18,766 nt of DNA from Deltaproteobacteria bacterium (lineage in GTDB: Bacteria > Desulfobacterota > Syntrophia > Syntrophales > UBA2210), in NCBI GenBank assembly GCA_016935935.1, contig JAFGPZ010000061.1, positions 1-18,766 on the forward strand. Reading direction: 5' to 3'. This document shows, piece by piece, positions 7,889 to 14,593 of the stretch (the stretch's first letter is position 1; each line of letters begins with the position of its first letter). The notes beneath the pieces were generated by a model. The model saw only the letters and a list, made by a program, of their open reading frames with translations. It did not search any database and was not told where the DNA came from. The translations under genes and the position numbers were made by a program.

Positions 7889-9079
7889 ATGGCTGATTTA
7901 AGTGTAGAAATTGCCGGTGTAAAGTTTAAAAACCCCATAGTGCTGGGTTCGGCAACACCGACGATGAATGCGATTCAAATGAAAAAGGGAATAGATGGCG
8001 GAGCCGGTGCTGCTATAGCAAAGTCGCTCTTTGGAGAAGCCGGGAAATTTGGGCGTAATTTCCCGAGGCCGAGATTCAAGCTGGCAGATTACAGGGAGTA
8101 TCCGGGGTATCCTGATAAACTTCCCCACGCCTTTACGCTGCGTTCACTGGAAGAATGTTCCGCCTTTGACTACCCCACCTATGTTGATGACATTAACAAG
8201 ACAAAAGACCTTATCAAGGATGATGGTGTGCTCATTGCCAGCCTCTCTGGATCTTCCATTGAAGAGTGGATCGAGATGTGTGAACTGATCAACAAATCAA
8301 ATGCCGATTTCGTCGAGCTTAATAATTCCTGCCCCTTTGCCGCCGATATGGGCGTAAAGATGGGGTCAGGTGCCGTCGACATGACCTATGAGGCCGTGAA
8401 GGCCTGTGCAGCTGTCTTGAAGAAACCCTTCTCGGTGAAGATTACACCGCAGACCAACAATCCCGTGGATGTTGCAAAGCAGGTTGAGGCCGCAGGCGCC
8501 AATGCCGTCAACATGTCTGCTCGGTTTTCAGGGATCATGCTCGATATCGAGACTACAAAGCCTACCCCTTTCGGCGCCATGGGTGGATACGGCGGTCCCT
8601 ATCTTATCGGCTACGGTCTGAAACTGGTTAGCCAGGCGGCGAGAGCCATCAATATTCCCATCATTGCCGGGCTTGGAGTGTGGGATTGGAAAGATATAGT
8701 TGCCTATACCATGTGCGGTGCAACACTGGTACAGTCGGCTGTTGGCGTCATGCTGCAGGGATACAAAGTGACGGGGAAATGGGCCGAGTCAATGTCCGCG
8801 TGGATGGATGGCAAGGGATACAAGAGTCTCAATGACATGCGCGGGATTGCGTTGCCTAATATCTTAACGACTAAGGAAGTTCCAAGAAAACCCACGAATA
8901 TTAAAGCTGTTATCGACACAGACAAATGTACAAAGTGTGGAGTGTGCCTGCGAAGCTGCTTCTACGATGCCATTACGCTGACAAAAGCCGGGGCAGTCAT
9001 TAATCCCGATAAATGTGATGTCTGCGGTATGTGCGTGGAGGTATGCCCCGAATATGCCCCCAAGCTGTATAACATATAG
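7889..9079 (+). CDS. PreA-like FMN/2[4Fe-4S] oxidoreductase (dihydropyrimidine/dihydroorotate dehydrogenase family)
   Basis: This flavo-iron-sulfur enzyme resembles PreA, the catalytic subunit of bacterial dihydropyrimidine dehydrogenase: a dihydroorotate-dehydrogenase-like FMN barrel (about residues 3-310) joined to a two-cluster ferredoxin domain. The barrel shows ELNNSCPF at 143-150, KITPQTNN at 184-191, a GGYGGPYLIG loop and the phosphate-binding IIAGLGVWDW. Clusters are bound by C347/C350/C353/C357 and C376/C379/C382/C386. Where dihydropyrimidine dehydrogenases have their catalytic Cys after the LNxSCP loop, I align Ser160 (MGSGA), so pyrimidine activity is doubtful. No PreT partner is present. 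The strong AAGGAGGAGG at 7874-7883 lies after the ATG at 7871, so the ATG at 7889 is the true start (396 residues). It may take electrons from, or give them to, ferredoxin and work with the flavoprotein encoded next. Confidence 0.9.
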   Translation: MADLSVEIAGVKFKNPIVLGSATPTMNAIQMKKGIDGGAGAAIAKSLFGEAGKFGRNFPRPRFKLADYREYPGYPDKLPHAFTLRSLEECSAFDYPTYVDDINKTKDLIKDDGVLIASLSGSSIEEWIEMCELINKSNADFVELNNSCPFAADMGVKMGSGAVDMTYEAVKACAAVLKKPFSVKITPQTNNPVDVAKQVEAAGANAVNMSARFSGIMLDIETTKPTPFGAMGGYGGPYLIGYGLKLVSQAARAINIPIIAGLGVWDWKDIVAYTMCGATLVQSAVGVMLQGYKVTGKWAESMSAWMDGKGYKSLNDMRGIALPNILTTKEVPRKPTNIKAVIDTDKCTKCGVCLRSCFYDAITLTKAGAVINPDKCDVCGMCVEVCPEYAPKLYNI

Positions 9080-9156
9080 GTATCGGGGTTCACTGCACAG
9101 ACTGATACTGAATCAGGGTATCGCGAACCAGCAACGGACAATCATGTTCACCGTTA

Positions 9157-9191
9157 CAGTGGCTCACTCTCGAGAGGAGGGTGAGCCACTG
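9157..9191. promoter_or_regulatory. Long perfect hairpin between two enzyme genes
   Basis: CAGTGGCTCAC (9157-9167) and GTGAGCCACTG (9181-9191) are a perfect 11-bp inverted repeat. The pairing continues inward (one G-U, then C-G, T-A, C-G) to a 15-bp stem with a 5-base GAGAG loop. No T-run follows, so it is not a normal terminator. It could set the ratio of upstream to downstream mRNA, protect a 3' end, or bind a protein. It lies 77 bases after the PreA-like stop. Confidence 0.8.
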
Positions 9192-9234
9192 GTGTTGATT
9201 GGAGATATCCACTGCGGACAAATTCTGTATCCGT

Positions 9235-9240
9235 TATAAT
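9235..9240 (+). promoter_or_regulatory. Possible -10 box before the flavoprotein gene
   Basis: A perfect TATAAT sits 30 bases before the GTG start, but no good -35 lies 16-18 bases upstream (CTGCGG at 9212-9217 is poor). An internal promoter after the hairpin would explain the unusually long gap, but the evidence is thin. Confidence 0.28.
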
Positions 9241-9270
9241 GACACAGGAACACGAGGTAAGGAGACAAAA

Positions 9271-10902
9271 GTGGAAAGGGAAACGGTTCAAACCGATGTA
9301 CTGATAATCGGAGGAGGTGGGGCCGGAAGCCGGGCCGCCTATGAGGCAAAACGTTTGTATCCCCAACTGAATGTGACCGTTGCAGTGGAGGGGAAGTGGG
9401 GGAAAACAGGAAGTACCGTATGGGTTGCTTCGGAGGCCCTTGGAATCAATGCTCCTATTAACGCAGCCGGTGATGGTGATTCTCCCGAGATCTTTCTCAA
9501 GGACATAATTGACACGGGACTGGGAACTGCCAATGAGGCAATGGTAAAGATAATAGCCGATGAATCGTCGGACAGAATTTACGAACTTGTGGATTTAGGT
9601 GCATCCTTTGATATGCGTAACGGGAAATATGTGCAAAAAAAACTGTCGGGATGCACAAAGGCCAGATCCCTGACCCGTGGAGGACAAACGGGTGTAGAGA
9701 TTGTTCAGGCCCTTAAGAACGCTTCGCTGAAAAAGGGTGTAGATGTTATCGAAGGTACAAGAATTCTTGACCTCATCGTTCGTGATGGTGAGGTCTGGGG
9801 TGCACGAGGGATCAAAAAGGGACGGCAGATTGATATTGCGGCCAGGGCGGTCATCATGGCCTGTGGAGGGGCAGGGGCCCTCTTTCCCCATTCAGTGACA
9901 CACAAGTCACTGAGGGGAGACGGGTACGCCATGGCCTGCCGCGCTGGCGCAGTCATGTCCGGTATGGAGTTTATCCAGATAGGACCGGGAGTGGTGTTTC
10001 CCTCAATGCATTTTATTATCCATGCCCATATGTGGAGATTTTTACCCCGATTAAAAAACCGTCTGGGCGAAGAATTTCTCAAGGATTATGTTCCCGGGGG
10101 TATCTCCATTGACGAGGTGATTTCACTGAAGTCCATGTCCTTTCCCTTTTCCGTGAGGACCGATGCGAAGTATATCGATATAGCCATGTCTCAAGAGATA
10201 ATGGCAGGACGCGGCACCGACCATGGCGGAATTTTCTTCGATATTTCTCATATTTCCGGTGAGGAACTGCAGGAAAAGGCACCCATTACGTATCAAACTT
10301 TTATGGATAAAGGCATCGATCTTTCTCAGCAGGCAATTGAAATCGCACCCCTTGTGCAGAGTCTGAATGGAGGCATCAAGATCAATGAACATGCCTCCTC
10401 TTCCGTACTCGGGTTATTTGCAGTGGGCGAGGCATCGGGAGGCGTTCACGGGGCGGATCGCCCAGGTGGCAACAATCTGGCGGACAGCCAGGTATTCGGA
10501 TACAGGGGTGGGCAGGCAGCGGCAAAACTTGCTATAGAGCGTTCCGGTTCCATGCCCGGTGTGGAATCTGAATCAGCGATCGGCATAGGAGCCGGTGCCG
10601 ACAGTGCCCTTGAGGACATTTATCCCGCCATTGATGCGGCCCTCATGGTTGTCAGAAACAGGCGTAATCTCGATGCGTTGCTGGAGAAGATAACCTCATA
10701 CCGCAAGTCCCACAAAAGACCCGATATTGCCAACGATAATGTTCTGCTAGTTGCCGAAATGATAGCAAAGTCGGCATTGCTCCGTGAAGAGAGCAGGGGC
10801 ATACACTATCGGGAGGATTTTCCGGAAACCAATCCGCTATATAACAGGGCTACGATGGTCAAAAGAGATGATTCAGGTGACCTGAAAGCGATATTCGAAT
10901 AA
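9271..10902 (+). CDS. Fumarate reductase/succinate dehydrogenase-fold FAD flavoprotein
   Basis: This is an FAD-dependent oxidoreductase of the fumarate reductase/aspartate oxidase flavoprotein superfamily. FAD-binding marks are the dinucleotide fold LIIGGGGAGS (G14-G19), ACGGAGALFPHS near 197-208, the EIMAGRG segment (R314) and the C-terminal FAVGEASGGVHGADRPGGNN (383-402, R397). The usual SHT covalent-FAD histidine is absent, so FAD is probably non-covalent. Residues that grip C4 dicarboxylates are altered: the QFHPT segment reads QIGPG (236-240), the HY before the GG motif reads QS (363-364), and no RGEGG loop is seen. The substrate is therefore probably not fumarate or succinate. No signal peptide or membrane anchor is present. 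Start: GTG at 9271 behind AAGGAG (9259-9264). A TTG 72 bases upstream would extend the frame into non-coding DNA and has no ribosome site. The protein is 543 residues. Confidence 0.9.
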   Translation: MERETVQTDVLIIGGGGAGSRAAYEAKRLYPQLNVTVAVEGKWGKTGSTVWVASEALGINAPINAAGDGDSPEIFLKDIIDTGLGTANEAMVKIIADESSDRIYELVDLGASFDMRNGKYVQKKLSGCTKARSLTRGGQTGVEIVQALKNASLKKGVDVIEGTRILDLIVRDGEVWGARGIKKGRQIDIAARAVIMACGGAGALFPHSVTHKSLRGDGYAMACRAGAVMSGMEFIQIGPGVVFPSMHFIIHAHMWRFLPRLKNRLGEEFLKDYVPGGISIDEVISLKSMSFPFSVRTDAKYIDIAMSQEIMAGRGTDHGGIFFDISHISGEELQEKAPITYQTFMDKGIDLSQQAIEIAPLVQSLNGGIKINEHASSSVLGLFAVGEASGGVHGADRPGGNNLADSQVFGYRGGQAAAKLAIERSGSMPGVESESAIGIGAGADSALEDIYPAIDAALMVVRNRRNLDALLEKITSYRKSHKRPDIANDNVLLVAEMIAKSALLREESRGIHYREDFPETNPLYNRATMVKRDDSGDLKAIFE

Positions 10903-10907
10903 GGGTC

Positions 10908-10957
10908 GGAATGTAATTCCTGTTAAATGCGGGGATTACAAGACTGTTCCACGTGGA
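10908..10957. repeat. Two short palindromes ahead of the lyase gene
   Basis: GGAAT-GTA-ATTCC lies at 10908-10920, and the perfect 10-bp palindrome TCCACGTGGA lies at 10948-10957, ending in the ribosome site of the next gene. They occupy the 62-base gap between the flavoprotein and lyase genes. They may be protein-binding or RNA-folding sites, but such short palindromes also arise by chance. Confidence 0.3.
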
Positions 10958-10964
10958 GAGAACA

Positions 10965-12392
10965 ATGAAAGAAAAAATACATGATCTGGTGAATAAGGTT
11001 GGCGACGAGTTATCCGCTACGGTTTTGACGCTGGGAGAGCTGGTTGACCTGGCAGAGAAAGTGAATGTTCCCTTAAGTTGCCTCGTCGTTGCCGAAGCAA
11101 TGATAAAGGAAAAAAGCACCTATGAAGAAATTCTGGAACGCTCGACTGCACTTTTCGGGCACAACTTTGATGCACTGGAAGTTGGACTGACATCGGGGAG
11201 GAGCTTTCTCTTAGGCACCGTTGGTTCCGATCTTGCTAAGCACGCGGATTTGCCCCTGATGAATGACAAGTTACTGGACCGTGCTGTCATGTATACACTG
11301 GCAACGGAAGTGGGAAATCATGAGATCGGCCTCAGGCCCTGTGCAGGGACAGGCGATTCCTGCCCCTATACGGGTTTGATAAAGGCCCTTCAGGAGGAAG
11401 GTTATACTAAAGAACAGGTGGGATATGCAACCGTCATGATCCTGAAAGTTGGGAGCATCTTCAGAGCAGGGAAACAGACGACGGGGTGTAATATGGAGGG
11501 ATTCGGCGCAGGCGCGGCAGCAACGGCGGCGGCCCTTACCGATTTGAGAAAGGGAACTGCCAGACAGGTCGCCAAGGCCATGGTACTGGCACTCTCACCA
11601 ACGATTGCCGTTCCATGCACCCCGCGGGTGATGGTAGCTGGTCTCTGTGCGACCCATATAGGCAGTGCCATCCTTACAGGAAACCTGGCATCAAACCTTG
11701 TTCTGAAAAGTACCATACCCGTCGATGTCGATATTGATGTCATGATTGCCATGGCTGCACGGATTCATACAGAGGCAGCGCCGGTGATCACTGCCATCAA
11801 CCTGGAATATATGGGACCTTATTTTCAGAAGAAACCGCAGATTGAACCATTCGTCGATGCAGATGTGAGAAAAATTGAAAAGAGTAATGCCGACAAGATC
11901 GAAAAACAGGCCCGTGAGGAAGTTCGAAAGCTTATAACTTCATCACGGCCTCTGACGAAGATTCTCGGCGATGTCGTTGTCGGCGGGAGCAGCATGGCTG
12001 TGGGATCGCCCACCAATATGGCACGTATCTGTCATGAAATGGTCTCGGGGAAGATTACGAAGATAGAGATCGATCTTACCATAGATCTTTTTACACGGCG
12101 GGCCATCAACATTCCGGCCATACTTATGGGTGCCATCTACGGCGCCAAGACCGATGATGTGAAGATGTATCATTCGGTATTTCAGCGGCCGGAAATCAAG
12201 GATATCGAGGTTCAGATAAATAAGGCCGACATGCCCGAAGTACAGCGTATCAGAATAGAAGCCACGGGAAAGAGCGCCATGGTAGATGCCAGGAATCGTG
12301 GTGGCGGGCGAGTAGCCATTATCGAGGCGATACCGTCGGTGGAAGAGGCCATCCGGGCTGCTCAACGCCTGGGCATCGAAGTAGTGAAATGA
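10965..12392 (+). CDS. Iron-sulfur L-serine dehydratase-like lyase
   Basis: The protein resembles the alpha (catalytic) domain of Fe-S-dependent L-serine dehydratases and the related cysteine desulfidase/UPF0597 proteins, which remove water or H2S from small hydroxy/thiol acids with a [4Fe-4S] cluster. Matching segments are GLRPCAGTGDSCPYTG (C126, C133), AGKQTTGCNMEGFGAG (C175) and LSPTIAVPCTPRVMVAG (C218). C175 and C218 correspond by eye to cluster cysteines of serine dehydratases. The middle cysteine of the usual LSCDPVAG segment is missing and C126/C133 are extra, so the cluster ligands or the substrate may differ. Residues 330-475 form a second domain (GKITKIEIDLTIDLFTRR region). The ATG at 10965 follows GGAGAG by four bases. 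The GTG at 10953 lies before that ribosome site and is unlikely. The protein is 475 residues. In context it is probably the hydration/dehydration step of the operon's pathway rather than simple serine breakdown. Confidence 0.8.
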   Translation: MKEKIHDLVNKVGDELSATVLTLGELVDLAEKVNVPLSCLVVAEAMIKEKSTYEEILERSTALFGHNFDALEVGLTSGRSFLLGTVGSDLAKHADLPLMNDKLLDRAVMYTLATEVGNHEIGLRPCAGTGDSCPYTGLIKALQEEGYTKEQVGYATVMILKVGSIFRAGKQTTGCNMEGFGAGAAATAAALTDLRKGTARQVAKAMVLALSPTIAVPCTPRVMVAGLCATHIGSAILTGNLASNLVLKSTIPVDVDIDVMIAMAARIHTEAAPVITAINLEYMGPYFQKKPQIEPFVDADVRKIEKSNADKIEKQAREEVRKLITSSRPLTKILGDVVVGGSSMAVGSPTNMARICHEMVSGKITKIEIDLTIDLFTRRAINIPAILMGAIYGAKTDDVKMYHSVFQRPEIKDIEVQINKADMPEVQRIRIEATGKSAMVDARNRGGGRVAIIEAIPSVEEAIRAAQRLGIEVVK

Positions 12393-12411
12393 TCAAAGGA
12401 GACAGATCGCA

Positions 12412-13104
12412 ATGAGTGATTTCAACCATGTTATTCATAGTATTAAACGTGTTCCGAAAGATCTCGTCGAAGCAATGAGGGCCCTGCCCACGGCGACCAT
12501 CAGTGAGGCCTACGGCAGCAAGGGGGCTCTTTTTCACCACATCAAACCGATCAGAACGGATATGAAACTCTGTGGTTCCGTCATTCCCGTCAAGGCACGG
12601 CCGGGGGACAATCTCCTGGCTCACAAGGCGATCTATGTAGCCAGGCCGGGGGATGTGCTGCTCATAGACACCTGTTCCTTCGTCGAAGGGGGGTTCTGGG
12701 GCGGCATTATGACAGAAGCCGCTCGAAAACAGGGTATAGAGGGGCTGGTAACGGACGGAGCCGTTCGTGATACAGAAGAAATTGCAGCAATGGGTTTTCC
12801 CATCTTTTGCCAGGCTATTTCAATAAAGGGGACAACGAAGACGAGTCTTGGGACTATCAATCATCCTATTCACTTTGGAGGCATAGCAATTCATCCCGGA
12901 GATTTGATTGTTGGTGATGCTGACGGTATTGTAGTCATAGCTAGGTCAGATGTGAGTGAGGTGCTTGAAAAGGCGAAGGAGAGAGAGGAAAAGGAACGGA
13001 AGATCTGTAAACAGATCAGCGCAGGAAAGACGACGCTTGAGATCTACGGGTTTACGGAGATACTCAAACGGGAAGGCATGAAGGAAGAAGAGGTGCTGAA
13101 GTAG
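12412..13104 (+). CDS. RraA/HMG-aldolase family protein, paralogue 1
   Basis: This is a member of the RraA-like fold that includes 4-hydroxy-4-methyl-2-oxoglutarate/4-carboxy-4-hydroxy-2-oxoadipate aldolase, oxaloacetate decarboxylase and the RNase E inhibitor RraA. At 230 residues it is a full single domain. Family segments are LPTATISEAYGSKG (25-38), FWGGIMTEAARKQGIEGLVTDGAVRD (95-120) and HPGDLIVGDADGIVVI (161-176). The aldolase motif is acidic-x20-R-D-x2-acidic. Here R119, D120 and E123 are present, but the first acidic residue is Gly98. The N-terminal segment also differs from paralogues 2 and 3, making this the most divergent of the three. AAAGGAG precedes the ATG, and the gene starts 19 bases after the lyase gene. 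The C-terminal 45 residues are highly charged and helical-looking. Role in RNase E control is unlikely given the metabolic context. Confidence 0.9.
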   Translation: MSDFNHVIHSIKRVPKDLVEAMRALPTATISEAYGSKGALFHHIKPIRTDMKLCGSVIPVKARPGDNLLAHKAIYVARPGDVLLIDTCSFVEGGFWGGIMTEAARKQGIEGLVTDGAVRDTEEIAAMGFPIFCQAISIKGTTKTSLGTINHPIHFGGIAIHPGDLIVGDADGIVVIARSDVSEVLEKAKEREEKERKICKQISAGKTTLEIYGFTEILKREGMKEEEVLK

Positions 13105-13160
13105 GGGACCGAATATTCTGCCCTTACAGAGAGAGCGCAGCCAGGATATGGGGAGGAGTT

Positions 13161-13832
13161 ATGGATAGCAAAACATTTGACGAAAAATATCGAAAGCGAT
13201 TGAAAATACTATCAACGACAAACCTCTCCGATGCCCTCGACAAGGTGGGCATTCGGGGAGCCATCATAGGCATCAGGCCCCTTTTGGGCATACCGAAGAT
13301 AGTGGGGCGGGCCGTTACCATCAAGATTACGGCGGCGGGTATGACGCCGTCGAAACATCACCTTGGAACGGAAGCCATTGCCTCCTCGCAGGAAGGCGAT
13401 ATCATCGCCATTGACAACAAGGGTGATACGCAAAACAACTGCTGGGGAGAAATCTTGTCCTGCGCGGCCAAGATGAAGGGTGTATCGGGTGTCATTATTG
13501 ACGGAGCCGCACGCGATGTAGACATATGCGAGGAGCTGGGATTCCCCATATTCGCCCGTGCTATTGTGCCGATAACCGCGCGGGGACGAATTATGCAGGA
13601 AGACTTCAACTGTCTCATTCGTCTCGGCGACGTTCAGGTCAGGCCGGGCGATATCCTTGTGGGGGATGTAAACGGCGTTGTGGTCATACCTCCGGAAAAG
13701 ATAGACGAAGTTCTCGGTGCGGCAGAGCAGATTATGGATAAGGAAGAGGCCATGAAGAGGGACATCCTGGACGGCGTCGACATTCTGGAAGTGGATGCAA
13801 AATATAACTATGAACAGATGCTGAAAAAGTAA
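13161..13832 (+). CDS. RraA/HMG-aldolase family protein, paralogue 2
   Basis: This is the second of three tandem RraA-fold proteins, 223 residues. It has TTNLSDALDKVG (19-30), CWGEILSCAAKMKGVSG, DGAARD and RPGDILVGDVNGVVVIPPE (161-179). In the acidic-x20-R-D-x2-acidic motif it keeps E97, R118 and D119, but the last acidic position is Ile122, so it is the mirror image of paralogue 1. The ATG has a strong GGAGGAG just upstream, and the gap to paralogue 1 is 56 bases. It shares the SDALDKVG opening with paralogue 3, suggesting these two diverged later. The likely biochemical class is metal-dependent lyase or decarboxylase on an oxo-acid. The true substrate is unknown. Confidence 0.9.
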   Translation: MDSKTFDEKYRKRLKILSTTNLSDALDKVGIRGAIIGIRPLLGIPKIVGRAVTIKITAAGMTPSKHHLGTEAIASSQEGDIIAIDNKGDTQNNCWGEILSCAAKMKGVSGVIIDGAARDVDICEELGFPIFARAIVPITARGRIMQEDFNCLIRLGDVQVRPGDILVGDVNGVVVIPPEKIDEVLGAAEQIMDKEEAMKRDILDGVDILEVDAKYNYEQMLKK

Positions 13833-13856
13833 ACGGCGATAAAGGAGGTTAGTACC

Positions 13857-14525
13857 ATGGGACAGAAAAGACCTGATCCTGCATTAGTGAAAAAACTTGG
13901 AACATACTCGACGGCTACCATCTCCGATGCACTGGATAAGGTGGGCATGCCCGGCGGGTGTCTTGGTATCAAACCTATGGTGCAGGGAGTAAGGATGGCG
14001 GGAACTGCCTTTACGGTTCGTTACGTTCCTGTAGGATACGTCAAGGGGACCGTTGGTGATTTTCTCGATGACGTTGCTCCGGGAGAGGTTGTTGTGCTCG
14101 ATAACAAGGGAAGAACCGACTGTACCGTCTGGGGAGACATCATGACGGTAACGGCCAAGATAAAAGGTATTGCAGGGACCGTCATAGATGGGGTATGTCG
14201 TGACCTTCCGAGAATTCTGGAGGAACGGTACCCCATATTTACCTGTGGAAGCTTTATGATGACCGGTAAGGACCGTGTCATGGTAGAGTCGATTAATGAA
14301 CCTGTTTCCATTGGCAATGTGCAGGTGCGGCCGGGCGATATTCTCATTGGAGACGACAGTGGTGTTGTGGTGATTCCTCAAGAAGTGGCTGGCGAAGTAC
14401 TGAAGGTGGCGGAGGTTGTTGAAGAGGCTGAAAGCCGGATCGTTGAGGCTGTAAATAGCGGCCTGAGTCTGAAAGAGGCCCGTGTAAAGTGCGGCTATCA
14501 TTCTCTTCAGACAAAGGGTAAGTAG
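13857..14525 (+). CDS. RraA/HMG-aldolase family protein, paralogue 3
   Basis: This is the third tandem RraA-fold protein, 222 residues. It shows TATISDALDKVGMPGG (19-34), VWGDIMTVTAKIKGIAG, DGVCRD (111-116) and RPGDILIGDDSGVVVIPQE. The motif keeps D94, R115 and D116, but the final acidic position is Arg119, a charge reversal. The segment after it (LEERYP) also replaces the LGFP seen in paralogue 2. The ATG follows a perfect AAAGGAGG (13841-13848) with 24 bases between the two genes, so it is clearly co-transcribed. It ends the + strand run: the next gene is convergent, and no clear intrinsic terminator is seen in the 68 bases between. Confidence 0.9.
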   Translation: MGQKRPDPALVKKLGTYSTATISDALDKVGMPGGCLGIKPMVQGVRMAGTAFTVRYVPVGYVKGTVGDFLDDVAPGEVVVLDNKGRTDCTVWGDIMTVTAKIKGIAGTVIDGVCRDLPRILEERYPIFTCGSFMMTGKDRVMVESINEPVSIGNVQVRPGDILIGDDSGVVVIPQEVAGEVLKVAEVVEEAESRIVEAVNSGLSLKEARVKCGYHSLQTKGK

Positions 14526-14593
14526 CCGATCCTAAAAAATCATTAAAGATCAAGTTATATTATATAGATATCGACTTTTTCAGGATAGACTAA

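Noticed and set aside
9199..9270. Flavoprotein start at TTG 9199
   Set aside because: It has no ribosome site, runs through promoter-like DNA, and adds 24 residues before a normal FAD-fold N-terminus. GTG 9271 follows AAGGAG.
13884..14501. Long antisense frame of about 205 codons opposite RraA paralogue 3
   Set aside because: It lies fully within a well-supported gene, its translation has no family features, and it has no ribosome site. It is a shadow of the codon bias of the real gene.
12412..14525. Reading the three RraA-family genes as RNase E regulators (rraA)
   Set aside because: The family name comes from one E. coli activity. Three tandem copies with metabolic neighbours, and the residual aldolase-type motif, point to oxo-acid chemistry.
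14529..14586. ATCCT-AAAAA / TTTTTCAGGAT pairing between the convergent genes as a two-way terminator
   Set aside because: The arms are short, need a bulge, are mostly A-T and enclose a loop of about 36 bases. It does not resemble an intrinsic terminator.
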